A stretch of 64,000 bases of DNA from Hepsetus odoe (GCA_017165825.1 CM029377.1:23554386-23618385), one strand, 5' to 3'; numbered from the stretch's first letter, positions 1-10,837 are shown. Numbers and translations: made by a program. Notes: generated from the letters alone by a model not told the origin.

Positions 1-82
1 CAGAAATAGCCCCAACATCAGTAACAGCTTAAACCCTCATCTAGGTGGGCCTAGTTTAAGCACTTATGTAGGTCACACTCAC

Positions 83-202
83 TCTCTTTGGTGGGTAGAG
101 TATTCTTCTCCTCAGTCTCTGTCTTCTTCAGCTTGCTCTTGTCAAAGTGAGAGATCTCACTTATGTCAGGCTTGTCTGCCATCGTACCAGAGGCTGGGCT
201 GG
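83..202 (-). CDS. tmsb: Beta-thymosin, first coding exon (partial gene)
   Basis: Beta-thymosins are peptides of about 43 residues that bind and sequester monomeric actin in the cytoplasm. On the minus strand the ATG is at 182-180, and 33 codons follow, beginning MADKPDISEISHFDKSK and continuing with the actin-binding LKKTET core and a LPTKE end. This is the family signature. The coding part (100 bases) ends at a GTGAGT donor (82-77) after one base of the next codon, the position expected for an intron in vertebrate thymosin genes. A CTGTAG acceptor lies just upstream, at 203-208, so about 20 bases of 5' UTR belong to this exon. The remaining C-terminal exon lies beyond the left edge. Which fish paralogue this is cannot be decided from one exon. 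The identification is firm; the subtype is open. Confidence 0.9.
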
Positions 203-806
203 CTACAGAATAAAAGAAACCTGAATTAAAGAGCTTTTAACTCACTTAAACCAGAGAAGCAACAACATACTCACACAACACGGCGGTAAGGGCAACTCAA
301 CAAACTGTGCTTAAAGCTAGCACCAAACTCCAAGGTGACACACAAAGAGCCTCTGGGACCAATTTTATCTGAAAGACCTTCTGGCCTGGGATCTGCATCA
401 TCCAATCAGAGTCAATATGTATAAATTAGAGAGCCACGCCTTGTAACTGAGTCTAATACAGGAGTGGAATGTTAACCTGTCACCAGTGGTCTTCCATTAA
501 ATGCTTAGTTAGATACAAGCCATCTTAACAAGACCAAATACATCAACCACTTCTGATACTGACACTTTTAAACTCTTACACATGGAAAAATGTATTCCTG
601 TTTAAAGATTAGACACATTGGGTCTTGGATTAGAGCAAGTCTCAGACCAAGTATCAATATCGTTGGTCAGTCACAATTTGTATTCCAAGACTTTGTTTAA
701 TCCATGGAAAACTATTCTTAAAAGCTCCTTAGTGTCCTTTTTCATGTCAGGAGAGGGAGGGTCTGGTCGGGAAAGTTATATTAAGCGAGGCTTTGACTCC
801 TGACAT
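203..806. other. 5' flank of the thymosin gene
   Basis: This stretch should contain the first intron, the non-coding first exon and the promoter of the minus-strand thymosin gene. A possible donor (minus-strand GTGAGT around 277-270) and a TATA-like TTTATA on the minus strand near 420 are visible, with CCAAT-type sequence near 400. None of these is strong enough to fix a transcription start. Confidence 0.3.
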
Positions 807-930
807 GGGGCAGTGTTGGCCTAGTGGTTAGGGTGTTGGCCACATGCTCATTGGGGGATTGGGGGTTCAAACCCCTTCCTAATAAGGTTACCCTGAGGTA
901 CCCTTAAGCAAGGTGCTGTCCCTATCATGC
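807..930 (+). mobile_element. tRNA-derived SINE, 5' part
   Basis: It has a box A-like TGGCCTAGTGGTTAGGG and a box B-like GGTTCAAACCCC at tRNA spacing, followed by the body motif CCTGAGGTACCC shared with about a dozen other copies in this window. The usual 3' end is missing, and an L2-like tail follows directly. Confidence 0.75.
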
Positions 931-934
931 TCCT

Positions 935-1065
935 CCCTGCAATAGGCTTGTGACCTGTCTAGGTTGTGTCCCCTGTCCTTTGCCCTGTGTGAGCTGGGAT
1001 AGACTCCAGCACTCCCCTGTGACCCCACTTGGGACAAGCGGCAGACAATGACTGACTGATTCCTG
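935..1065 (+). mobile_element. L2/CR1-like LINE 3'-end fragment
   Basis: The pattern of GTCTAGGTTGTGTCCCC, GCTGGGATAGACTCCAGCA and GGGACAAGCGGCAGACAATG followed by a GACTGACTGA end is the familiar 3' end of fish L2-like elements. It abuts the SINE head at 807-930, giving a chimeric-looking junction. Confidence 0.55.
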
Positions 1066-1876
1066 ATGTTGCAGTGCAATGAAGATTTTTTTTTTCATTT
1101 TTGAAAACAAATCTGCTTGAAAACAAATCTGTCAATTCTTAATTTTGTATTATTGTGTTTCTTTTAAAACTGCATTACATGACGCAAACTGGCTCTTAAA
1201 GGCCTCATGTTTTCAGAGCGCCTTTGGGTCAAAGTTTACACCATTGACCTCTAGTGTAAGACATGAAGAATGGCAGTGTGTCTGACATCAAGTGTAATGT
1301 GCAGGTAAAATTCTCTTTTTTTAAGGTGAATACTGGTTGTTAAAGTATGGATGTGTTTAGTCTTGGAGCTTATCTTAGAGATTTTGACAAGTCTCACTAC
1401 GAATTCCAGGGAAAGGTCCACTGTGTTTCAATCAGCAGAGGGTGGTATTGTCTCATTAGAGAGTCAGATGACTTTTTCTGTGGAAGGTTTTATAAAACAG
1501 GGCTACAGGACTATAAACCAAAGTTTCCAGTTCTTCCTGTCATCTGCATCTTCTTCTTTCACACCGACCCCCTGCATGCCCTCTCTCACCACGTTCATAA
1601 ATCTCCTTTGTCCTTCCTCTTCTCCTCTTGCCTTGCAGCTCCGTCCTCAACATCCTTCTCTTGATACAACCCTTGTCCCTCCACTGGACATGTCCAGCGG
1701 CTCCGTGTCCAACACGTATAGTACAGCTACACAGGGATGTAGGTAGGATAAGTATTTCTTTGTTTTGTCCCAAGCCTGAATTAATTGGGAACATTAGGTC
1801 AGGAAGGACATCCTGTAAAAGTTTTCCCAAATCAGCATGTGGACAAGAGGGAATCGTAACATGGAAACAAACATTG
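1066..1876. other. Intergenic, no gene seen
   Basis: Overlapping short open frames at 1347-1746 lack splice structure, a recognisable domain and biased composition. Nothing supports coding. Confidence 0.4.
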
Positions 1877-2080
1877 GGGGTGGCGGTGGTCTAGTGGTAG
1901 GGTACTTGCTTATGGACCTATGGCTCAAGAGGTCCCAGGTTCCAATCCCACTTCTGGCATTACTACCACTGGGTCCCTGAGTAAGACCCTTAACCCTGAG
2001 TTGCTCCAGGGGTCCCTGTAATTAGAACATGGAAGTTGCTCTGGATAAGAGCATCTGCTAAATGCTGCAAATGTAACATT
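1877..2080 (+). mobile_element. tRNA-derived SINE of a second family, LINE-type tail
   Basis: The box A-like GGTGGTCTAGTGGTAGGG and box B-like GGTTCCAATCCC are followed by a body ending in CTCTGGATAAGAGCATCTGC and AAATGTAA. That tail is shared by several fish SINEs and their partner LINEs. The copy is close to full length and clearly differs from the commoner SINE of the window. Confidence 0.7.
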
Positions 2081-2224
2081 GATTGCTTTTTTGAAATGGA
2101 CTTTAAAGTAGTGTGCACTGAAGTTTAAAAACTAATTCACACTTTAATCCAGATATGAAAGAAATCTAGATATGAAATTTAATCTAGATATGGAAGCTAA
2201 TGTGCAACAACCACCACACTTCAT

Positions 2225-2340
2225 GCATCTATGAAGTTATAAAGAGTGTTTCAGACCTGGGCTGCTTTTTCAACAAGGCCAAAACCAATCAGAACAGAGT
2301 TCATTAACATACAGCAAACTTTTGTAAAGCTTGTTCGTTT
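2225..2340. repeat. Dispersed repeat, unclassified (copy 1)
   Basis: It contains GAAGTTATAAAGAGTGTT followed by AACCAATCAGAACAGAGTTC and CATTAACATA. Related sequence recurs near 31790-31880 and, more weakly, near 32600-32680. Family unknown. Confidence 0.4.
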
Positions 2341-2732
2341 TGAAGGAATGAACAGAAATGGGAAAACAGTCTGATTCATGTATATTTTTAGTTTTCTTGT
2401 AACGGGAGTGTAGGTGGGCCAAAATGAACTGAATGTTTAATGCTTGAGGGAGAGAAATCAGCATAAAACTATTTAAACATCCTCCAGAAGTTTCACTCTC
2501 TGCTATGTTACTTCCCATCGCTGGACCCAAGGCTGCCCTGGCCTGCACTTTTATTTCTCCTGGACTCTGTCTGCCCTTTGATCACTTCTGTGTTATTTTT
2601 AACTGGAGCATAATCTGAGCAGGTGCTATTATTCAGGAAAGATCAATGACCCGGTTCATCCCAAAATCACCTTTGATTGGCTGCGGATTCAGACCTTTCA
2701 TCGGGCCGAGTCCGTTGGGATGTAGAGAAGTC

Positions 2733-2965
2733 GGCCTGTGGCCTAGTCCCTAGTGTTTAGGGACTAGGCCACAGGGTCGGAAGGTCATGGGTTCAAATCC
2801 CAGATCAATAGGTTACTCTGGGGCACTGTGCTCATCACTGCTCCCTGGGCGGTGGATCTGGCTGACCCCTGCTGCATGGTGTGTGTGGGTGAAAAGCAGA
2901 GGTTGAGCTTCACAGTGTTTGCCGTGTTTCACAATGACAGTCACTTTCACTTCATTTTCACTTCA
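2733..2965 (+). mobile_element. tRNA-derived SINE with a palindromic head
   Basis: A full-length copy of the common SINE: tRNA-like head, body with a CACTGCTCCCTGGGC motif and a 3' end GACAGTCACTTTCACTTC. The head has gained extra bases that create a perfect 17-bp inverted repeat at 2735-2775. Confidence 0.75.
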
Positions 2966-4089
2966 AAAGTCTTTGCAGATCCAAAACAAAGAAATTAAAT
3001 AATCTTTTGAAAATAATTTTTATCTCCTGTATTATTCGCCTCCTCTCCCTCCAGGTCCTGGAGTTCCTCCGGTTTATACTGTGTGTTCTCCACGCTGGTG
3101 CTCAGGGTTCCAGTGTAGAGAAGGAAACCTGCTGATCTTGTGCCTTTTCATATGAAGAGAAGCCTTTGGGGACAGATTGTGTAAATATTTATTTTTCTCC
3201 AAATGAAGGAGCAGCAAATGAGCAAGATGGTGAATGTGCTGTGAGGCACCTTCAGACTGAATGAGAAATATGAGTATGACCCCCTCAAGCGTGCACGCGC
3301 GCACACACACATACACACAGACACTTATTCACCCCCCCATACAGACGCTGAATAATTATTCTGGAATTGGGTTCATTTGCATAAATAGCCCCACCCCTTC
3401 CCTGATTGAAACACAAATGTATGGACACAAGCGGGTGACACAGTGACACAGCAGCACTTCATTAGAAGGTGATTTAATCTGTGTGTGTGTGTGTGTGTGA
3501 GTGAGTGAGAGAGTGTGAGGGAGAGAGAGTGTGTGAGAGGGGGCGTGTACTGGGGGCTCCTCTATTTTATTTGCTACTGTCCCATGACTGAGAGCCTATT
3601 TCTCCCTCCTTACTCTTTTTTCCTCCTCTCTCTCTCTCTCTAATGATAGATGTGTAGTGTAGTTAAAACGTATGCAAATTAGACAGCTGGCATCACACAC
3701 ACACCATGTGACCTGTCAAGGTGGGGGTGGGTTCAAAGACGCACTGCAGTGGGGAGCCCTGTACACACACACACATACACACACACCCCCCCCCCCTTCC
3801 CCAGAATAATCCTTCCATCCCTTTAATCCCTCTCTCTCTTTCTCCCTCTGCTATCCCTCTTCTTTTCTTTCACACGCACTCCTTCTTGTCTCTCCCCTCT
3901 CTTATAGTATTGTATCATCTCTATCTTTCTCACTCTATTTGCTCTCTCTCTCTGACTGAGAGAGAACTCAAAGTCTGAGTGTTCAGATGAAATGCTGGAG
4001 TCTAAATAAAAAACGCAAACCTGTGTGTGTTTGTATGTTTGCACGTACGGGAAGCTAACAGACACACAGCACAGAATCTACTCTACTGG

Positions 4090-4092
<3 letters not shown>
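2966..4092. other. Intergenic low-complexity stretch
   Basis: Contains short GT, GA, CA and CT runs (for example 3481-3540, 3620-3640 and 3760-3800) and a pyrimidine-rich segment at 3590-3960. The open frames here are microsatellite translations. Confidence 0.5.

Positions 4093-4093
<1 letters not shown>

Positions 4094-4147
<54 letters not shown>
4094..4147. repeat. (TG)n microsatellite
   Basis: About 27 uninterrupted TG units. Confidence 0.95.
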
Positions 4148-4148
<1 letters not shown>

Positions 4149-6049
4149 CAAGACCAGCAGCAGGTATCCAGCAGGAAGTCTGCCAGAGTGGAGCTGCCAA
4201 CTCACATGAAAACATGTGCACACACACACACACACACATTCCAGCAGACTACGTTGGCACTGTGAAGATTCCCTCCTGCCAGTTCTCTCTCTCTCTCTCT
4301 CTATTCTGTCATTCTCTCTCTCACATTCTCTTTCTCCAACAGATGAAAAGAGGTTGTGAGTTCTGACTTGCCAAATTGTATTCGACATCTGCACGTGTGT
4401 GTGTGACAGCACATTACCTTTTATTACACCATAAGCTCTTTAAGTGTGTGTCACACATTTGCTTTAAGTGACACACTGAACCCACCAAATCAGTACAAAA
4501 TATCTTTAATACATTCACATAGAATAAGAATCTCAGACGTTACAAAACTCGCATCAGGCTCAGATTCACTGAGAGCAAAGCAACTTCTGTTCTTTAAAGA
4601 GGAATTCCATCCCTTTCTTTGTCCACGTCTGGGCAGCTGGTGCAGATCTCTTGTGCAGATAGTTCAGGATGGTTTGATGTGAGAAGCCGAAGTCAGAGCA
4701 GTTCACAGGAACCGGGTACCAACAGGGCTATATGGTTGCACCAGAAGGTCATGAGCTGAGTTGGTTTCAAGCCGCATCCTTATCATGCCTTATGTTTCTA
4801 GACGTTTTCAAGGTTTTGGCAATATTTCTTTACAGGTCACCACGCCAGGCTTAGTCTCGCTGTGTTTCAGCAGCAGGTGATTGGCTGATAACGAACCGAC
4901 ATATGGTCTCATTCAGAACGGCTGAGTTTAGAAAGGGCTGTTGGATATCGGTGAATATTCTCAGGTGTTTCAAACCAAAGTGAGCCCTAAATTTGTTTTA
5001 ATCTTCGTTTTCACTCTTTTCTTATTTTCTTGCCACGTTGCAGAGCTGATGTTAAAGGCCTACATCCCCCGCATGCTGTGGTGTGTCTTTTTGAGGTGGA
5101 GCCAATAGAAGGAGATGGTCCCAAAACACATCTTTGAAAAATGGAACAGTTAAAATTCGAAAAAGACCACCCCCCCCCACCCCCATGGTGGAGGTGTAAT
5201 CGAGGGCAACGTGAGGCAAAACAGTACCCAGATAAAATATTCATCACTATTTTACTTCCGTCATTACACATAAACCTGAGAAGGCCCTTGTTTACTAGAT
5301 CATAAATAAAAGGGCCGTATTTTAGACATCTGAACCCCTGGTTCCCACCACGGTGTAGACATCCAGGAGTGTTTCTCTACAATGAACCATTTCACAGCAA
5401 ATCCACTCGGAAGGTATCAATATCTCAATGACTGAGTGATGCCGAGCGTCAGTGAAATTCCCATTTTAAAGGCCATAAACTTTAAAAAGTACAGAAATGT
5501 CAAATCACCTCCAGTCGGAGTAGAAAAATCCACACACAAATCTGATAAATAAAGGTTGTTTTTAAGCAGTGATATTGCAGTGTTTTTGTCTGAGTGCCCC
5601 CAAAGAAGTGAGAAAAGCTTTCTTCAAACCGACTGTCTGGAAATACATTTTAAATTAAGCACATGAGCAGCTGCCCTCCTGCTTCTCATGTAGGTTTGTC
5701 AAAGTTTGATAAATACTTTAATAATCCACTTTGTCGATCTGTAGATCATCTTTCTTCTGAACTGATTCGTTTCTGGTTGTCCTTTAAACACAGATGGGGC
5801 TACGCTGGGTGAAAATGTTGGTTTGCTTTAACCGATTAATAAATGGTCAGGTTTACTGGGGAGGTTTTTGAGGGCAAAGCTCAAAGTGTCTGAAGGAACA
5901 GCCAGAGCCAAAGGATCTGCTGTGCTGGTAGCATTAAAACACCTTCAACTTTACTGTTAAACATGGCTTGAAAATTTTCATGGCCATGACTGAACCGCTA
6001 CCAAAGAGAAGCGAGTTTTGTTTTGTTTTTGGAGATAAAGAACTAAAGA
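4148..6049. other. Intergenic or distal 3' flank of the LIM gene
   Basis: No exon, RNA gene or mobile element recognised apart from short CA and CT runs. A minus-strand ATTAAA hexamer (5722-5717) could serve as a distal polyadenylation signal for the LIM gene upstream; this is inference only. Confidence 0.35.
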
Positions 6050-6685
6050 GTTGGCAATAGAGATCTAGCAGATGCAGACCAGTTTCTAGGAATCAGTGAT
6101 GGAGCTCTTCCAGACAGACCGTGTCCCTCCAGTTGTTGGCGAAGCCCTAACTGTTGGGAGAGATGTTGAGATTGTTGTTTTAGATCAAGAAGATGCAGAC
6201 CAGTGTTTATCAATTGGATATGGAGAGCTAACTGCTGTAGGTTTAGTGTAGGTGTGGTTCTAGCTACAGGAAATGGAGGTCTACCAGATGTTGGTCGGGT
6301 TCTAGCAGTTCAGAATGGGGTGGAATGCATGCTGGTGTAGGTGTGGTTCTAGTTGGAGGAGAAACAGATCTAGAAGATGCAGACCAGGTTCTAAAAATTG
6401 AGGATGGAGATCCAACAGTTGAGGCTAGAATGCATGCAGCTGTTGGTGTGGTTCTAGCTACAGGAAATGGAGGTCTAGCAGATGTAGATCAGGTTCTAGC
6501 AGCTGGCGATGTAGAATCAGTAGTTAGAGGTGGAAGTCCTGCAGGTGTAGGTGTGGTTCTAGCTGGAGGACATGGAAATATAGAAGATGTAGACCAGGTT
6601 CTAGCAGTGGAGGATAGAGATTAAAGAATTGGAGGTGGAATTCTTGCATGTGTCTGTGGTTCTAGCTGCAGGAAATCAAGCAGAA
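6050..6685 (+). repeat. 105-bp minisatellite, open on one frame
   Basis: Four to five degenerate units share GTGTGGTTCTAG followed by GCAGACCAGGTTCTA-type sequence. Successive GTTCT landmarks at 6346, 6451 and 6556 are exactly 105 bases apart, with looser copies at 6257 (89 bases before) and 6659 (103 after). Because 105 is divisible by three, the plus strand is open from 6325 to 6624 and would encode a 35-residue repeat containing VGVVL and DVDQVLA. The array lies directly 3' of the minus-strand LIM gene, perhaps in its 3' UTR. There is no sign of a plus-strand gene around it, so I treat it as a tandem repeat rather than a gene. Confidence 0.8.
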
Positions 6686-6746
6686 TCTTGCAGCTTGGGG
6701 AGGTGGTGCAGATGGTTGAAGAAGTGCTACTGCTACTTGTCTCTAC

Positions 6747-6793
6747 TTAAGAAGCTGCTGTGTTACAGGTGCGAGTCCCTAGCCCTCTGTTAC
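6747..6793 (-). CDS. LIM gene, exon 4 (C-terminal tail and stop)
   Basis: The acceptor CTGTAG (6799-6794) follows a long CT-rich tract that is itself a microsatellite. Fifteen tail residues, NRGLGTRTCNTAAS preceded by the glycine completed across the junction, end at TAA (6749-6747). This is the least certain exon of the gene. Confidence 0.65.
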
Positions 6794-9095
6794 CTACAGA
6801 GAGAGAGAGAGAGAGACAGAGAGAGAGAGAGATATTACTTGTGGCCTTTGGCACTGTACTCCCATGACTAGACTGAGCAGCGTTCTCACCTCTGGGACCA
6901 AAAAGTTTCATGTAGCAGTTTGTGCAGTAGGGCTTCTCATCATGCTGGAGCAAAAACACACCAAGATCTCTTTGAAAATGTCTGAGCTGTCCATTCCAGA
7001 ATATCACATGAAACTACAGCTTTAAGAAGTTTTTGTGGAATAACATTATGCGTGTGTACCTCTGCGTGTTGGCCAGGAGTGAGCTGTCGCTTACAAGTAT
7101 GGCACTTCAGGCACAGCGGGTGATAATCCCGCCCCAGGGACCTTTTCTTCTCACCTGCACGGACCAGAGGTCAGTAAAGTTTTTTTTAGCTTTGGTTTTG
7201 ATGCATCATGGAAAACGGAAGGTAAATGACCACGCTTGTGTTCGAGTACAGGACAAGGATTAAACATAAACCATTTGATGGAAATGGCAGCTTCTTTCAT
7301 TGAAAGTAAGAAAACTTTTAAAAGTCTTTTTGCGTATGATTGGCATCGTCTTTTCTGTACACATCTAAAGATATAAGCTTTGGAAAAAATTAACTCTTGA
7401 ATTAAACTGCTGACTTTTTGGGGGAAAACTAATCTGAATGTGAAACTGAATGTGAAATTTAGAAGCCAATTAACTCACACATACCGGGCAGCAGGGGGCA
7501 CCCTATGCAGTGCCTGGGCAGTGGTGATGGGGATGGTACTTTGCCCAAGGGTACCTCTGAGCAACCTACTGGTCTGGGATTTCAAAACCCACATAAGAAT
7601 CAGAATAATGATTATTTCACTGTTTCATGGGGCTCTTGCTGTGATTCTGAGATGTTTGAGTGTTAATGTTCCTTAATATTTTTTTGGGACAAAGAAATGG
7701 AGGTTATTTCTGATTGTTTTTCAAAATAATAATAAGAAAACAACAAAACCTTTCACTACTGTGAATCTGGCTCAGGTTCATTTTTTGAATGTCTCATTTC
7801 GTAGTTAAATGGTTTTGAAATTTGAGGGGGCAGCAACCCCTCAGCCCCCCGATCATGAGCCAGAGGCTTGTGTGTGTTTGATTTGGAAATCTTGTCAAAT
7901 GTCCACCAAAGCTACATTCTTGTGTATCCATCTTGGATCAGGTTTACATTCTCTTCTTTCCCCGCCATCTTTAATCAGCTTGACTTTCATATTTGCTCTT
8001 ATTGGCTTAATTTCACAATCTCACGCACTATCATCATGTCCTCTTCCGCCAGCTGTCCAGACTCCAGGCCCTGGACAGAGCAGCCCTTTCTGGTTCAGAG
8101 GTCTCGGTTTCGCACAGTCTGGCTCTCGGGCTAAATCCACTTCCCGCCACAAACCCAATGCTCCAGCTCACTTCCTGTGCTCGCGTGACTCATGTGGAGA
8201 CAACCTGACAGCAGTTAAGTGCATGTACACACACACACACACATACACACACACACACACACATGCACACACACACTCACGCACACAGTAAGCCAACGTC
8301 TAGAAGTCTGAAGCGTCACCCTAAAGTTCCTTTGCTTGAAATGTCCACTACTATTCATTTGTGGAATCTGCACAGCACACTGTGATAGTAACCCAATAGA
8401 CCAATCATATGCTGGATAATCTCCTAGTGCCATATATAACATATATTCTCCTCTTACCAGCCGACAACATTCACCCAAAACAGACACCGGAGTACTTCCT
8501 GGAAGACGTTATTTATGGTTGATGCTAACTCTGTGGTGCTGAAGATCTGGAGGGCAAACTTGAATGAAAAAGGCAAGCAAGCCTGAATGATGACATACAA
8601 GCCCGGCCTTTGTCTCTAACCATCAGTGAGACCAGGCCTGTGCTGCCCATTTCAAGATGCACTTCCACAGCTATAAGACCACCAGAGGCAAAGAAGCTGA
8701 GAGAAGAAGCTAAGAAGCCTGATTTTCATGGGTAACGGATGATTTCGTGTCAGAAACCACATGAGCAAGTCTTTTTAGTTGACTTAAAGATGTCCAATGG
8801 ATGAAGGAGGTCAAGGGTGAGCCCGCTCAAATCACGGAACACCCTTGATTAACATTATCGGGAGGATTCAGCCACATCATGGCTTAATTCGCAATTTTGT
8901 TTCTTAATGCCAAGGAAGAGAATCAAGCAGAGACACTAGTACCATATAGAGCAAAGAAAGCTACAAGAACAAGGCTGCACAACATCTGATGCTGGCCTAA
9001 ACGAAGTGACCAAATCTCGGGTCACCAATAGCCCGGACTCAACTTGACTCACCAAAGTAGACAGGCTTTCCACAGATGGGGCAGTAGCTCACCAT
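6747..9095 (-). CDS. CRIP-type cysteine-rich LIM protein (79 aa, four exons)
   Basis: Cysteine-rich intestinal protein (CRIP) relatives are single-LIM proteins of about 77 residues that bind two zinc ions and act as small protein adaptors. Four minus-strand exons (9095-9053, 7154-7060, 6944-6890 and 6793-6747) join in phase to 240 bases including a TAA stop. The product starts MVSYCPICGKPVYF and ends with a glycine-containing tail after FGPRG. The zinc ligands are all present with standard spacing: C5, C8, H26, C29 for the first finger and C32, C35, C53, C56 for the second. Exon boundaries after VYF and HAE and at FGPRG match the CRIP gene pattern as I know it. The first three exons are firm. 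The last is inferred from a strong acceptor and fitting length. The exact paralogue (crip1, 2 or 3-like) is unresolved. Confidence 0.85.
6890..6944 (-). CDS. LIM gene, exon 3
   Basis: Encodes HDEKPYCTNCYMKLFGPR plus one base, supplying the last two zinc ligands. It is bounded by a CTCCAG acceptor and a GTGAGA donor. The following intron is only 96 bases. Confidence 0.88.
7060..7154 (-). CDS. LIM gene, exon 2
   Basis: Encodes the LIM core, with RDYHPLCLKCHTCKRQLTPG and HAE at its end, between a GTGCAG acceptor and a GTACAC donor. The donor is weak at position +5, but the phase matches both neighbours. Confidence 0.88.
7478..7590 (-). mobile_element. SINE fragment
   Basis: It matches the reverse complement of the common SINE body (GATGGGGATGGTAC, then GGGTACCTCTGAGC, CAACCTACTGGTCTGGGAT). 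The tRNA head has decayed. Confidence 0.65.
8226..8281. repeat. (CA)n microsatellite
   Basis: CA run with a few TA and TG interruptions inside intron 1 of the LIM gene. Confidence 0.9.
9053..9095 (-). CDS. LIM gene, exon 1 with start codon
   Basis: The ATG (9095-9093) lies in a good context (GCAGCCATGG) and is followed by 14 codons giving MVSYCPICGKPVYF, then a GTGAGT donor after one base of the next codon. The 5' UTR and promoter upstream (above 9095) are not delineated. Confidence 0.88.
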
Positions 9096-10014
9096 GGCTG
9101 CAGCAATGTAAGAGAGAACATGCAGGAAATGCCAAAGCGCAGCTCTCTGGAGGATGTGGCAAGGAGAGGTACATTGTGACAGGAAGCGATGTTGAAAAAA
9201 AAAGAGAGAAAAACACTGAAATGAAATTAAATGGTTAAAATGAAAACATTTTCAAGTGCAGGGGCCACTGTGATTGGTAGCGATGGTGCTATTATGCTAG
9301 AAAGTTGATTTGATAATGGAATAATGTATGCATTGATTCATTAGGTGATGAAAAAAGGCACTTCCTGCGTATTCATCAGTCCATTTATACGAGCCAAAAC
9401 TCAAAGACAGATCGTACTGCATTCAGCCTGGCTGTGAGGAGATAAAAAAAACTAATAAAGGAGAAGAAAAACAAGTGTTAACTGAAACGATCTGCTCACT
9501 GAAACAGGATGCAGTATATAATAGGATGTCCAGGAGGGAAGTGGCACAATACAATTTTTTTTTAATTAATCTAAAATAAATAGGTGAAAAAAAAACAACA
9601 ACTTCAAACTCATTCTAAAATACTAACACTAAAAACTAATTCCATAATAAGCATAATTATGGGGCATGCTATATATGGATCCTGCCCAGTTCCAACACTC
9701 TTTCTAGCACCAAGCTACAGCTTTTAAATTTAGCTACATCACACTGTTACGAATGAGTTTATCAGATCCTACATTAGTCATGAGCTTGGAGACCTTTACA
9801 TAAATTTAATGACTGAAAGCCACTTACTACATATACTGTGGTTACTCACCTGAAGAAATGGCTCAGAAGAGCTGCATTTTAACAAGAGGCCAATATTACA
9901 GCTTCTATGGAAACATATGGCGCAGAAGCAGCCATATGTTTCCATACATGTAGACCAGGTGTTCTATACTCATGCAGAAACATCTGTGAAATCCTACTGA
10001 AATATATTTATGTA
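9096..10014. other. 5' flank of the LIM gene
   Basis: Should include its promoter, but no TATA box, CpG island or first non-coding exon is evident. It holds the perfect inverted repeat at 9906-9946. Confidence 0.4.
9906..9946. repeat. Perfect 15-bp inverted repeat, 11-base loop
   Basis: The arm TATGGAAACATATGG (9906-9920) and its exact reverse complement (9932-9946) flank an 11-base spacer, so a transcript would fold into a clean hairpin. Confidence 0.8.
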
Positions 10015-10163
10015 CTTGCAGCAGGGCAGCTACATTTAGTGCCTGGGGAGCAGTGATGGGGATGGTACCTGGCTCAAGGGTACCTAAGGACAACTTGCTG
10101 GTCTGGGATTGGAACCCATGATCTTGGAGCCTAGTCCCTAAGCACTAGGCCACTGATGCCCCA
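10015..10163 (-). mobile_element. tRNA-derived SINE, 5' two thirds
   Basis: Reverse complement of the common SINE. The box A region reads back from TAGGCCACTGATGCCCCA and the body contains GATGGGGATGGTACC. The 3' end is truncated. Confidence 0.75.
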
Positions 10164-10799
10164 GCAATTTATAGTCATGTTGGTTCAGTATGTTCAGTTT
10201 ATTAGTCATTAGTAAGAAGTGTGACTTTCAAAATTTGGACCACCTACAAATTTGCTGTCCCCGTCCAGAACAGCTGTCCCGGCACGCCACTGGTTGCCAG
10301 ATTTCTGGTTGCACCTCAGTCATGCAATCAGATGCAAAGTGTGAATTTCCAGTGGCCACAGAATGAGGGTGTGTGGCGGGGAGCAGGATGCAGAGTTATT
10401 TCAGCTCTAGCACTGTGGTCAGAAATCAGAAATGGTGCTGAGAGAGGTGTGAGGTCACAGAGGGTTCCTATTCACCGTTCACAGACCAAAGGAGAGGTGA
10501 TGAAAGGAGAGGTAAGGAGAAAGAAGTGAATGAATGGATGAAAGAATGAGGGAGGCTGTTAGAGTGAAAGAGCCAGAGAGAGAGAGAAGAGACAGCAGGA
10601 GGAACTGTGAGATGGGTTTAGAGAGAGGGAGAATGGGAAGGGGTTTCAACAGGTCATATTTCATGAATCTTTTTTTCTTAGTTTTGTCCTTTTCACTCAC
10701 TCTCTGCTCATCCCCTCTCTCTCTATCTCTCTTTCCCGGATTAAGCAGATCCAGTCTGGTGTGGAAGAGCTGTGGAAGAAACCAAGAACTAGAAACACT

Positions 10800-10800
<1 letters not shown>

Positions 10801-10837
<37 letters not shown>
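10801..10837. repeat. (AC)n microsatellite
   Basis: About 18 uninterrupted units. Confidence 0.95.

Larger units (their letters stand above)
7155..9052 (-). other. Intron 1 of the LIM gene
   Basis: About 1.9 kb. It contains a SINE fragment at 7478-7590, a CA microsatellite at 8226-8281 and otherwise unremarkable sequence. No other exon recognised. Confidence 0.7.

Noticed and set aside
1351..1746. 131-codon plus frame near the left end
   Set aside because: Serine/proline/threonine text from CT-rich DNA, overlapped by open frames on other strands; no homology.
4025..4412. Frames rich in alternating CV or HT
   Set aside because: Direct translations of GT/CA microsatellites. The same applies to frames near 8215, 10789, 11602, 39983, 43332 and 49007.
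6325..6624. Plus-strand 99-residue frame as a gene
   Set aside because: It coincides with a 105-bp tandem repeat whose period preserves frame; nothing around it supports a gene.
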